Below are positions 43,392-55,608 of a stretch of 64,000 nucleotides of DNA, piece after piece. Positions within the stretch are counted from its first letter, which is position 1; each line of letters starts with the position of its first letter. The notes under the pieces are model-generated. The model saw only the letters and a list, made by a program, of their open reading frames with translations, had not been told where the DNA came from and did not search any database. Position numbers and translations under genes: made by a program. The stretch comes from Zarea fungicola. Lineage: Eukaryota > Ascomycota > Sordariomycetes > Hypocreales > Cordycipitaceae. The DNA lies in NCBI GenBank assembly GCA_900169235.1, contig FWCC01000237.1:1-64000 (forward strand), written 5' to 3'.

Positions 43392-44402
43392 ATGAGCTTT
43401 GCCAGACAATCCAGCTCCATCCTTCGTGCCGCCGTTCGTCTGAACCCCGCCTTCTCCGGTGCCCTGATCCATCGAGTTTCGGCCGCCAGTACTCTATTTA
43501 CTCGCACAATGGCACAAACTACTGCACAGATGCGGTTTAGTACGTTGTAGCTCGATGGCCATGCAAATTTCACAATATATTTTATTGAAAACGCAATGCT
43601 AATACCTTGCCCGCGTCTGGTAGATAGCCCCGCCATCTTGTATGTTTCCCTGCGTATGCTGTCGCATCAGCCCTAGGCCCTTCAATTCTTGCCTCCCTCA
43701 CCTCATTTTTTTTTGATTAAATAATCATGCTTGGGCCTGCTAATATGTTTCGATAATAGTGTCTGTGATTTGCAAGAAAAGTTCCGCAATGTCATTCACG
43801 AGTTTGACAAGGTGTATGTTTCAAAGCACTGGCACCCACACCATCTTTCCGCTCCAAAACGCTGACACAAAACTCTATACTACGAGGGGGGAAACAGCGT
43901 CACTACCACCGAGAAGCTTCTTGCATTTGCCAAGACCACCTCCATACAGGTGCACGTAACGACGCAGACGGCTGCCAAGCTCGGCCCGACGGTCCCCAGC
44001 GTCGCGGCGCACCTCACGACGACGCCCATCGACAAGACCAAGTTCTCCATGCTCGTCCCCGAACTGGAGACGAATCTTTCACCATCATCGCAAATCGCTC
44101 TGGTGGGCATCGAGTCACACATTTGCATTACTCAGACGGCGCTGGACCTCCGCGACGCTGGCCACCGGGTATACGTCATCGCAGATGGCGTCAGCAGCTG
44201 CAACAGACAAGAAGCTGTCGTCGCTCTCGACAGGCTGCGCGCCGAGCCCGGTATCAACGTCACCTCGAGCGAGAGCTGGATGTATGAGTGCCTGGGTGAT
44301 GCTTCGCACCCTGCATTTAAGTCCCTTATCACGATTGTGAAGGGCGCAGCTGAAAGCACGAAAACGGTGCTCGGCAGCTTGCCACCAATGCCCAAGATCT
44401 AG
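43392..44402 (+). CDS. Isochorismatase-family cysteine hydrolase, probable mitochondrial form
   Basis: Four exons, 43392-43539, 43624-43639 (16 nt), 43760-43813 and 43898-44402, give 240 aa; introns are 84, 120 and 84 bp. The catalytic triad of the family is complete: Asp58 in IFVCDLQEKF, Lys121 in DKTKFSM, and Cys149 in GIESHICITQTALDL. The N-terminal 39 residues are Arg/Ser/Ala-rich with no acidic residue, like a mitochondrial presequence, and an in-frame Met at residue 40 (MAQTTAQM) would give a cytosolic form. The layout resembles animal ISOC1/ISOC2-type proteins. Members hydrolyse isochorismate or amides such as nicotinamide, but the substrate of this subgroup is not known. Exon 2 lacks an acceptor alternative that preserves frame. 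Confidence 0.88.
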
Positions 44403-44678
44403 GAGTGAATTTTACTTTTTTTTGTTTTGCAAGTCGTATAAAAAAATTAGCCTATTATTTTCCCCAAATAGTTTCACGCAACAAGACACAATAAAGCTCT
44501 GTGTCTGCCGCGCGACGAGCCATGACTGTGCGTCAGATGGACTTGTGAATCTTCCAGCAAGTCCTGTTCTACCTCATTTCTACATTAAAAATGCATGTAT
44601 CTCTACTCTCCATTTTCGGTTCCCAAGATAAAGCTAGCTTCAACCTCTTGACCTTCCACTGAACGTGGTCAGTTTGCC

Positions 44679-46546
44679 CTATGAGCTTTTGTGCCTGCCG
44701 CCAGGCGTCATCCAAGAAAACGCTGACGCGACACCGACAGGATTCGCTCCTCTAGTGCTGGATGGTGCGGCGCTCTTTTCGCGCACTGAGCTCTGTGAGA
44801 GTGCTTCGCTGGTTGCGCTTACGGATCGCTTACTATCCTTTTCTTTTTTGCCGGTACCGTTAACACTCTCACCACCTACGCTGACCTGACTCTTGCGTCG
44901 ACTTTCTGATCGCGAGGGTAATGGTGCTTCGTACGAGGCTCCTGTCTTGGCAGATGAGTTGGACTTGACCGATTTTAAAGTCTTCATGCCCCGAGAGCCT
45001 CGGCTTGGGGCCGGCTGGTATCCACTAATGGGAGCGCTCTCTCTATCATTGCTGCCGCTTGGCCCATGTCGCCACGAGCCCCAGATGCCGGCTGATGATT
45101 CCCTTCTCGAGGATTCTGAGCCAGTAGCATCCTCTTTCCCTGATAGAGCCCCGCCATGACTAGAATCTCGGTTTTGCTTGTTTTCGTTTGTGCTACGTCG
45201 AGATCTGGTACTGCCACGTCTTCTCCCTCTTGTGTGCACAGTCGTCGGCGACGTTGGCTCTTGGGCAACATGGATATCCTCCTCCAACCTCTCGGGCGGA
45301 TTCGAATTAATGTCCTCGCCGTTGTCTTCGGATTTCTCTGTAAAAACAAAAGGTGCCGCAGTGGCATTGAGCTTCTGTTTCTCTGGTAAAGTATTGGCCG
45401 TAGTTATGTGTCGGAAGACTTCGTCATCCTCGGGTCGTACAAATGGCACCCGTAGCCTATCCCGACCATTTCCATATAAAATCATAGTATTTTGAGAGAA
45501 CAGAATGTCGGCGCAATGGGCTCTCAAGGCATCACTGCCAATAAAAACGCGAATAGTCTTGCGATCTCCTATATTTGATGGCTGACTCGGGCCAATAACC
45601 TCAAACGAAACTGACATGGAAGGTACCAGTCCCTCTGATGTCTCTGAACTGCGGCCGCGTCTTGTTACAACTGCCTCTGCAAAATAAACATTTATCCGAG
45701 CACGACAAACTCCGTCGGTATCTTTTTCTATTTCATCCACAAGATCGAGCTCTTCGAGCAATGAGTAGGATATAGTGGATTTTTGTGACCCGCTGCACAC
45801 GTCCGCGTAGATAAGTGTACGATGGGCAAAGTTTGTTGTCAGCCAGCATCGTATGATGGATGGCACGGATCCCAAGATGAAAAGTGAGATTGGTGGTTCA
45901 GGTATACCGAACGAAGACGTATCATCCTCGCCAGCTGTGTCGGGGCCGACGCTACTTGCACGGCCAGATGCCACTGAATGATGTGAGTGAACAGAGTGTC
46001 CGGCGGAGCTATGACGACCGTCTGATTTGTGCGAAAGACTTCTTTCCATGAAGAGGCCACTGGCCGGGCGGGAGCCAAAGTCCCCCGAGTGCCGGTTACT
46101 TTGCGCACCGCTCCAACCTGAACCATGCAGTGCGCTCTCATCGAAGCGAACACTGTTGGCCCTGGATGCAGCACCCCTGCGAACAGGCTCCTCTTCAGCT
46201 GGCCCTAGATGCAGCGAACCCAGCAGCTGCTCGCCTTGCTCGTCAGAGTCTTCGAACACATCATTATGTGGAAGTTGGACAGGCCCTACAAACGCCACCC
46301 GGCGTTAGCGACCTGATACATGTGGACGGAACTCTTGCGGGGTGAAATATTACCTTGCTGAGGAGTACCTGCAAGGACTCCTGGAAATGGTGAGTTCCAA
46401 GCTGACTTCAGGGCCGAATCGTCGGTTTGTCGCTTCTCCAGCCGAAGTATTCGCTCCGCTTGGTTTGTCTGCGCGTACTGTACCTGCTTAATCTCCATCT
46501 GGAGGTTATACAAGTCGTCTGGCGTTATTGGCAACATATAGTCCAT
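44679..46546 (-). CDS. Conserved fungal Ser-rich protein of unknown function
   Basis: Exons 46354-46546 and 44679-46285, with a 68-bp GTAATA..TAG intron, give 599 aa from the ATG of MDYMLPITPDDLY (AAAAATGG context); an upstream in-frame ATG at 46567 would add seven residues. Residues 1-60 form a likely helix or coiled coil (LQMEIKQVQYAQTNQAERILRLEKRQ). A Ser/His-rich linker follows. A compact central domain (about 210-350) contains ADVCSGSQKSTISYSLLEEL, then VCRARINVYFAEAVVT and FIGSDALRAHCADILFSQNTMILYGN, a pattern reminiscent of a retropepsin-like beta fold without DTG/DSG. The C-terminal 220 residues are Ser/Arg-rich and probably disordered. I have a memory of related proteins being labelled ubiquitin hydrolase 19, but no USP catalytic Cys or His box is visible here. 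Confidence 0.75.
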
Positions 46547-47922
46547 TTTTGCAGTGCAACCGGACACATGCGACAGGTTTATGCAGCCGCATGGGCGTTG
46601 CCCAGCAATCGCATCGACAGATCAACCACCAGGGACAGTCAAATCTCCGCTGCTGAACAAATTATGCCTAGAATGCGCTCCTGCGGCGATGTATTCTCGA
46701 GAGAGACGTATATGTATTGGGGGCTTATCGGTTGCTAGAGGAAGGAATGTGCTGAGATTCGAATAGTGTTTAAGTCGTGGATCTATCTTCGTTTGGTGTG
46801 GCCTGGGAGCGTTGTAATTTCGAAAGTCGTACTCTTTTGAGCCAAACCAGTACGTCTCGCAGATGATGCGCCGGTGGGTTCAGGTCTCGAAGAAGGAGGT
46901 AATATGCGATACAGCAGCCTGTAATGCAGCAAGGTGAAGGCAACTCAACGCTGCCGCTGCTGGTCGCCGTTGTTGAGCCACAGGGACGTGTCACTTGCCT
47001 GAAAGCAGGGCTATATCGTTTAACCGGGGCGTTATGAGCTTTCACGCGCTACGAGGCTAGTTACTCTGTCGTGCAAAAGCACAAAGCAAGCAATAACGGT
47101 ACCCCCGACAGTATCAAACAGAGTTTGAACGAATCCCAAGAGCTCCGTTGTTGGAGGGGAGTGCTTGAGTTTGAGTAAGGCACGATTGCCAGACTAGCGC
47201 GAACGTCTGGTCATTCTAAGACAAGGGCGGCGCCGGGGGTCTGCCGTTCGAAAAGCCAGTGGGATTGCCGCCTGTAACCTGGCCCTTGGACACATTGGCG
47301 GGGATGGTGGGGGCGGGTGTTGGACGGTTTGTCTGCTACAGTTGAAGATTGTAGTAGGAATTTGTTAGCCTGAAATTTTCCGGATGTACTCCGTTAGTAC
47401 CTGCCTACCCACAGGTACTAGAAGGTACGTACATAAGAAGGCCATAATGGAGATAATAAGGTAGGTATCCAGAGGTAACTTTCTTACTGCTCCGCGAGGT
47501 TCTTTCTACTGTTTTGTGCCTGTTACTCCAGGCTTCCTACTAGGTCAGCAAATCGCGGTATTTGGGTAACTTTGCAAAGAATATTTCGGGTTAGATTTTG
47601 ACTCCAAAAATGTGCAAGGAATCAATTGACAGGTAGTATGTCATCTATCCAAGAAATAGCAATGCATGACAATGTACATCGGCAGATGTCCAAGACTGTA
47701 GACCACTAAAGGAGGACGTAGGTATCTTGACTTGAGTACGCCGAGGACTCTCCTCACTCTCGTGGCAGGCAACAATCAGTGTGGCCGTCAGTGCATTTTG
47801 TTATTTCAATTTTTAAAATGCCCAGGATTCCTATGCTTTAAAAAAAGTTGATAGTTCATCTATTCATATGAATTGTTTGCAAATCCTTGGTCTATATCGC
47901 CTGCTATGTCCTTTCCCTAGAC
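46547..47922. other. Intergenic region, 1.4 kb
   Basis: This holds the promoter of the unknown Ser-rich gene and the 3' flank of the esterase gene. A TACC/GGTA-rich patch lies at 47395-47475. No frame here has a recognisable product. Confidence 0.45.
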
Positions 47923-48878
47923 TTACTTCTTGGGCTCAAAGGTTCTCCAGTCTGGAAACACATATCCCGTTCGGTCACCCTCTGGAAGATCTACCCATTC
48001 CTGTCCGATATGAGGCCAGAGAACTCTATAAAAGTGTCGGTATGCTTGGCCGCCGAGGTGTAGGCCGTCCGGAAGTAGCTCCTTTAGCCCTGCTCGCTTG
48101 CCGTTTTCCGGTGTGCCTGGCAGCGGCCCACCTTTCTCATAGTCGCCTGGTACCATTTCAATTGCCTTGTCCATGAGCAATTGGTAAAGGTCAATGAGGG
48201 TAACATTGTCGAATTCCGCGGCCACATCTCGAGCCTTTTGCGAGTATTGCGCGCTGACTGCCGCTCGGCGTATGCTGCAAGGAAATCCCTCAGCCTTGTT
48301 CTCCTCGGCGGTCTTGATCTCATCCAACGGTGGCGGCGTAACAAGCAAGATCTTTGGGTTGTGCGCTTGAATATGAGGATGGGTGATTATCTTGCATAGA
48401 TTCTCGCCGTACCTCTCTAATGGGACGTGCTGCCAGGTATTTGGCAGCGGCAGAACGGCGTCATTAGCACCAAGAAGGATAACCTAAAGCTGTTAGAGAT
48501 AGCCTAGAATGGGCGTTTCCCTCAAAACACCTACTAAATATTTTAATTCAGGGGACGAGGACGTCTTGTCCGGGATGAGACGCTCAAGATATTTCAAAAC
48601 ATTGGCAGTATTGTATCCAGAGAGGCCCCTATTGACGATATCTAAGCGACGGTTGAATCCTAAAATATATTTCCAATTTAGCATAATCTCAAAAAATTTG
48701 CTTCTATTAAAGTGATGCCTACTTGCTTGTAGGGCTGCGTCGAGGGAGAACCCGTCGTCCAGTTCGGCTCCAAACTGTACCAGAGAGTCGCCGAGAAGCA
48801 CCACTTGCGGATACGAAACCTGCATCTCATGATTAACTGAGTACACCCCTGATCACATCAAAGAATACTTACTGACAT
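47923..48878 (-). CDS. iah1: GDSL/SGNH esterase, isoamyl acetate-hydrolysing esterase (Iah1)-like
   Basis: Four exons, 48873-48878 (6 nt), 48723-48819, 48535-48659 and 47923-48483, give 262 aa; introns are 53, 63 and 51 bp. The first exon encodes only Met-Ser. SGNH blocks are present: QVVLLGDS with nucleophile Ser14, the Gly block in NRGLSGYNT, GAND at about residues 81-84, and a C-terminal PDGLHLG with the catalytic Asp and His. The KILLVTPPPLDE strand matches Iah1 proteins. Yeast Iah1 hydrolyses acetate esters; the physiological substrate here is not known. The starts of this gene and UTP10 face away from each other across 475 bp. Confidence 0.9.
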
Positions 48879-49353
48879 TGTGCCTATGACCTGGCCCTAA
48901 ATTCCCAAACTTGGCAAACAAAACTCGTCTTAAGAAACATAAATTGCTTGGGACTGATGCAGTGCGGCAGACCCCCACCCCTCTCCATCAAAACGTAACG
49001 GCATGCAATGTAAGGTGCGACCTAAATTACGATTTGGCACCACACACACATGAGACATGGGAGAGGGCACAAAAAGTTAACAATACATCATAAAAATCTT
49101 GGCGATTTTATTTTTAATTTACCAAGTTCTCAGCAAGGACCATATCAGGTCCCCCATCCATTCCCCGGTGTAAGTTGCCAGTAGGGTCATGTGACTGTTC
49201 TCATGAATCCTTCTAATCGATAAGCTCTTGCGGCTAGTCTGAACTTCTGGCCGATAAAAAAAAAATATCCGTCACCAGCGCCAGCATCCTGAACAGACCT
49301 ATCGCCAATATACACGGTCAATTCCACCGCCAGGACGACCTAGATTTCTTACA
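48879..49353. promoter_or_regulatory. Divergent promoter of the esterase and UTP10 genes
   Basis: These 475 bp separate two outward-facing start codons. An A-run of 10 at 49256-49265 lies about 90 bp upstream of UTP10. No motif is strong enough to name. Confidence 0.5.
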
Positions 49354-52300
49354 ATGGCGACTTCGCTTGCTGCGCAGCTGGCGCAAGTGGCTGCCAACTC
49401 GAAGTCAACTTTGAATGTCAAGGCACAAAAGGCAGCGCACTCCAAATCGCTTATTTGGGAACCGAAAGTTGCCGCTGCACAAAGCCTGCAAACACTCTAT
49501 GCAACCTGCTTCCAAGGCTTTGAAGATCTCTGTCAATTGGATGCCAGATTTGTGCCTTTTCAGAACACTATCTTCAGCGAAGAAAGTCAGGACCAGGACC
49601 GAACCCAACTAACTGCGGCCGAAAATGCTGAACTGGATCGCCAAGTGGAAGCATTTCTGCGCCTTGTTGGCGGGCGTCTTCGCTTGATGCCTGCAATCAA
49701 AGCGGTTGAGTGGCTTATTCGACGATTTAGGTATTTTATGCTGATCTACTCTTCTCATTTCAATGCTAAAGGACTCTTCATAGGATTCATGAGGAGAATA
49801 CCGTCTCTTTGGTCCTCGCATTCCTCCCTTACCATACGATATCCGCCTTCGCTACGCTGCTCTCCATTTTGCCACGCAAAGTTCCACAGGAGCTGAGATT
49901 TTTCGATCCCTATATTCGATCACTCACTGCACCACCTAGATCTATTTTGGTCCACCAGGCTATCAACCACCCAGACTTCTTATCGCTGGTCTCCGAGTAC
50001 ACGCTCGAATCATGCCGAAAGCAATACCAGCATCCTGCTCTGATTACATTTTGGGCAGGGCTCATGACTGAAGCTGTTAACGGTCTGATTGACAAGGCAA
50101 AATCTGGCCGCTCAGCGGTACAGAGTGAAAACACACAAGCCCTGATGCATCGACTGGGTCCCATATTTGTCGAGTCGCTCGTGATGAAGTCAGTCCCTAG
50201 TATACAGATCGCATCATACATGGCCATGACGGTATTTATCTCGAAAGGAAATCTTGACGATGCTGCAGTTACTGCTTTTATGCAGCAGACTGTCCATGGT
50301 TGGTCATCAGACACTATCCGACCCGGTTTGGTCTGCCTGACTATTATGGCACAGTTTAGATCTGCGAAGCAAATGAGCAGCAAAGTAACAAAAGCTCTTA
50401 TAAAAGTCCCGGAAGTCGGTGCCCTCCTTGTCGAGATTGGCCAGGAGCGACGTGTTGATAAACTTGCCAATGGTCTTTGCTTGGCTCTCATCGAGCGCCT
50501 GACCAAGAAGGGCGACTCACGGGGTCTAGCCACAATTATGGCCATCCTGAGCGGTGAAATTCTCAAAGAGAAACAGACTGCTGTTGTTTTCAAATCATTA
50601 CTGCTCACAGCTCTGAAGCTCAACGGCGAGAACGATGCCGATGGCTCCCTTAGGAGGGAACTTGGTTCTGTCTTGATTGCGCTCTCACAAATTTCTGGCA
50701 ATGCTGGCAACATAGTCCAGTCAGTCATCAACGAGGTTGAATTCGATATCGAGGAGCTCGAAATGAAACTTGACTTATCTTTCCGATCCCAAAAAAATCC
50801 CGAGGCCGCCGAAGATACCATAGAGTCGAACGTCGCTACACAGGCCGAAACTCGAGATGATGTTGAAAGAACTATGAGGAACCTCAGCTCTAGCACAGGA
50901 AAGCTATCAATATGTCTTGCTCCCCAACCAAGCGAAATTTTCAACGAATTCAGCCACTTGTTCTTCACCATTGTTTCTGAACATTCTAAGGATTCCGCTC
51001 TACTCTCTCAATACGGAGAGAGTCCCAAGTTGGGCCAACAAACCGCGCTTAAGGACTGTAGATTCTACAGCTTCTTCATACGTATCTGGTCAGGTCCATA
51101 CCCTGCCCTTGCTCGCGCGGCTGCCCTGGACATGGTGAAGAATAATATCAAGGCCAGCCACGACGCGAACGTGGATTTGCAAAACCTAATCCCATACTGT
51201 ATTACGGCACTGTCTGATCCCTCCAAACGTGTGCGGCGCTCTGCGGGGGACCTTCTCGTTGTGCTTGCCAGCCGATATACCACAAAGCTTAGTTTCAATT
51301 CGGTTTGGGGTGCTGGGACCATGTACGGCAAGGCCACAAATGATAATCCTCTACCTGCCGAAATTGCGACGCGCATGCTACATTTACAGCTACTACCAAC
51401 CGTGGAAGAATGTGTAATGGACCAGAATCACATTGCTGTTGTACTTAAATCTGCCATTGAGCACGGAGCATACCAAGCTAGACCTCATCCCTCCATGGAC
51501 AAGAAGGACCACATGTCGTCTTCTGGTAGAATTGCAATGATGTCATTCTTTGCCGCGCATGCCGTCGCAACACCCATTCTGCTTGTTAAGGAAAGACTTT
51601 TAAATATTCTTAACGAAGTGAGAAATGTCAGTGGCACTGCTCGAACGCAGTCGCTACTTCCCGCTCTCCGGTGGTGGACTAGTCTTACCAACGAGGAAAT
51701 CGAGTCCATGTGTCAAGCTGAGCGTATCGAGAGAACGGATGCAGACACGCGGTTTGTCGACGTTGTGGTTGCCAATGACTCTACGGGCCTTGAATTTTTC
51801 ATTGAGACTTTAACAAACACAGAAATCAACGAGAAGTCTGATCTTGTCCAGGCAATCTTCGCTCGCATCAGAAAAATGTGGCCGTCGATGAAGGCTCAGT
51901 TCAAGTTCACAGTTGCAGCTCAATTGCTAAACCTCTCTCAAGAGTCAAACGAAGATGATGATTCGCTTATTGTTGCCACAGAGGCATCGGACCTCCTCAG
52001 AACCGTTCCTCTCACCACCGATATCCTCTCCCATTTCCTCGACTCCATTCACACCGGTACCAAAATGATTACGGAACCCCCACCAAACAAAAGACGACGT
52101 ACTAGCTCCACGGATGGTAACCGCGAGCTTATCATTCAAGTCACCCCGGAACTGAGCAAGGCCCTCCGCAAAGTCACTTTTGTTCTGCAGCTTGTGGACA
52201 ACTCTGAGCCTATTTCACACCCTGAGCTGCTCGATGGCTTGTTCACTGCCCTTTCCGAGCTGCAGCACTTTAGGACTGTGGTGGGCTCGGAACTTGGCTA

Positions 52301-54815
52301 TTTGCAGAACCTCGTTCTGCGTAGTCTCTTGGCAATGATGCCCGCTTACAAAGCAAACAAAAAGCTCGGTATCGACAGCTCTGGCGGTTACGGTGATCTG
52401 CTCGTTAACTGCATCCAGAAGTCATCTAGCCCTGTTGTCCAAAATGCCGCTCTTCTCCTAATCGCCAATCTTGCCACTACCGCCCCGAGTCTGGTGCTCC
52501 ACAGCGTCATGCCCATCTTCACTTTCATGGGCGCTTCTGTACTTCGCCAGAATGATGATTACTCCGCTCATGTTGTTTCTCAGACGATTAAGGAAGTCGT
52601 GCCTCCACTGATCGCTAGCCTCCGCAAGGGACAGAGGAGCCCTCTTGCCGGCGCGTCTGATATTTTGGTCAGCTTCACAACTGCGTACGAGCATGTGCCG
52701 GCTCATAGAAGGCCAGGTCTTTTCTTGGCCCTTGTCGAGACTCTTGGTCCTAAAGACTTTTTGTTTGCCCTAATCAGCATGCTTGTCAATCGTTACGATG
52801 CAAGTGATGACTTGCTTCAATTCAGCGCGGAGCTTCTGAATAACTTCAGTGTTGATGTCCAGCTTGAGACTTTAGTCAAGCTTATCGCTCTCATTGCGGA
52901 CCTCTTCAAGACGAAGCCCGGTCTATCTGCTACCCTTCTTGGTGTTGGTGAAGATGGCGAGATCAAGGATCCAAGCAAAATTGCGCTCCGACAACTCACG
53001 GCATTTCCTAGCTTACTGTCAGGCAAAAAGCTCGTATCACAGATTGCGAGACTCGAAGACCGCAACGACATGGAGGCTGCCGAAATCCGCTCCTGCTATG
53101 CGACGCTACTGGAGAATATTCTGCTCCTATCCGATACTGTCAAGGCTAGCAAGCCACTTCGCATGCGATGCGGCCTGGCACTTGCGAATCTCCTCAACCT
53201 TCTCTCAATTGGCGAGTTTATAAAGGCTGTTGAGAACTTGCTCGACAGACCGGATTTGACACTGCGCCACAAGGTGCTTAAGGCTTTGGAAGCCCGCGTT
53301 GAGTCGGAGAGCAATAATGACCCTGAGGCTCGAATTGCACTTTTGACATTCCTGCCCCAGCTTACAGCCGCCATTCGCGAGTCCCAAGACATCCGCTACA
53401 AGCATACTGCCGTTACATGTGTGGATAAGATTGCAGAGAAGTACGGCAAGAAAGACATTGAAGCCGTTGTGGCCGCGGCGTCTACCATTGCAGGCGAGCA
53501 CTGCTTGGGACAAGACGAAAAGCTCTTGCGAACAATGGCTCTGCTTTGCCTCACGTCATTGGTGGATGTCTTGCAGGATGCTATTGTGCCTGTGCTACCA
53601 CTTGCCGTACCACAGGCTATTGCCTATCTTGACAAGAGCTTGGATGCCGAATATGTCGATGAGGAGCTGCATTCCGCAAGCTATGGTCTACTGGCGGCAC
53701 TTGCAGAGCATCTCCCGTACATGCTCTCTACATATATGGATGACATTCTGCGAGTCTCAAACAAGTCTGCCACGGTTGGCCTGGAAGCCGAGACAAATGG
53801 CAACCGTGTACTCTGCCTAGAGGTTCTCTCCAAGAAGATGGAAGCCAAGGAGATGCTTACAAGCTTAGATCGCAACTGGGAATCGGCCCTCAGTTTTGGC
53901 CCACTTGCTATATCTGAGTTTATCAACATTCTGGGCGTAACTGTTGACAGCCACTCCAAGGCCGCAGTTGGCAAGAACTCTGGTCTCATATCTGGCGTTC
54001 TGTTAAAGGCGCTAGATCTGCGACGACGTATCTTCTCGACTGGCGAAGGTGGAGAGAAGGTGATGCGGCAGATCGCACAGCTGGAAACGGCAGCGTTCGA
54101 AAAGAGCATGAAGATGATTTACAAGCTGAACGACGCCGCTTTCCGCCCTGTTTTCCAGCAGATTGTCGAGTGGCCAGGCTCGAACATTGCTAAGTCGGAC
54201 AGCATTGGACTGGCCATGCAGCAGCTCGCAGTTTACGGGTTCCTGCAGACATTCTTTGATAACCTGAAGTCAGTTGTGACCAACTACGCCACGTATGTGC
54301 TGGATGATGCAATTAGGATCCTAGGCACTGTTCAGCCTCAGGCAAATGTGGAAAGCAGAGAGTTGTGGAAGCGAGTGCTTGCAACGCTAGGCAAGTGCTT
54401 CGAACACGACCAAGACGACTTCTGGCAGGCACCAGCACACTTTGGAGCGATTGCTCCGGTGCTGATGCAACAATTTTTACTCGCGCCACACGTGGACGTG
54501 GAAGCTGATTTGATCGCCACGACTGTTGAGCTGGCAGCGGCGGCTGATTCGCAGACTCACCAGAAGGAGCTTAACTCATCTCTTCTCCTACACCTGCGGT
54601 CGGAGCAGACCGCCGTACGACTTGCGGCGGTCAAGTGCGAGCAGGCACTGACGGACCGACTGGGCGAGGAATGGCTAGCCATGCTGCATGAGATGCTGCC
54701 GAGAATCAGCGAGCTGCAAGAGGACGACGACGAAGTTGTGGAGAGAGAGACGCATAGATGGATTGTCAAGATTGAGAGCGTACTGGGCGAGAGCCTGGAT
54801 GCAATGTTGCAGTAA
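49354..54815 (+). CDS. utp10: Utp10/HEATR1, U3 snoRNP protein of the small-subunit processome
   Basis: Exons 49354-49730 and 49784-54815, with a 53-bp GTATTT..TAG intron, give 1802 aa, the expected length for fungal Utp10. The N-terminus begins MATSLAAQLAQVAANSKSTL and continues FEDLCQLDARFVPFQNTIFS, as in the conserved Utp10 N-terminal region. The rest is almost wholly alpha-helical HEAT-like repeats. The last 150 residues (FQQIVEWPGSN..FLQTFFDNLKSVVTNYATYVLDD) correspond to the BP28 C-terminal domain, ending in an acidic helix. Utp10 is part of the t-UTP/UtpA subcomplex that binds nascent pre-rRNA and links transcription with 18S processing in the nucleolus. It lies 6.4 kb downstream of midasin, another ribosome-assembly giant. 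Confidence 0.95.
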
Positions 54816-55608
54816 ATTGGAACAGGATACTCGATATTTTCGTATTTATTTCGTTTGTTGCTTTGCAGAATGGAGTTCTTTGGGTGGCATAAAATGGATT
54901 TCAGGCATTTTGTTTTTGTACATTCCTCATTTTCCGTGTCAAAGTCCTGTCAATAAGAATAAGATAAAGGAGACTAGAGCCGTCACCGCAGACTGAAAAT
55001 TGCACGGCATAGGCCCAAGTCATGAGATGCACTTGTAGCAACCACCAATCGCGTTTGGGAGACGGAGGCAACCCTTGGGATCCGAATTGACACAGTTGTT
55101 AGGCTGCATTTGCAGGATACAGAGCGAAATTGCCATTACTCACTCGGATACGCCGCGCCGCAGCTATCGGGTATTGTACACAATTGAATACGAGATTATC
55201 GAACTTCGAGCAGGATCACGTTTTGCTTGGCGCTCCGATGCCGTCCCATCAAATCCCAGCGCTTGCTCTGCGCCGACTCCGGTGAATTATCGTCCAGGAG
55301 TTGGGAGTCATAATGTCGCCGCTGCAGATGCTATGGTATCTAAAAATCTACTCTGCAGCTGACCAATTCCAAAGATATCATCCTTACGCCCAATTAATTT
55401 TCTCCCCGATGTACTCAGTCACCTTCTGAAAATATATAGTAGCCGCTCAAACTCTAAAAAACCTCAATAGCGTGGATCCGGGACTGGTGATATCATCCGT
55501 TGGTACTCTGCACCCATCTCATCAGAGGAAGAACATTTTTTTTTTCTTGTCGTCATTGAGTTTGCTTTCCACACTACAGAATTTTGTCGGCGTGAACTTT
55601 TATTATAA
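54816..55608. other. Intergenic region between UTP10 and NDH2
   Basis: This holds the 3' flank of UTP10 and the promoter of the NADH dehydrogenase gene. A T-run occurs at 55537-55545 about 60 bp before the start codon. No other element is seen. Confidence 0.45.
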
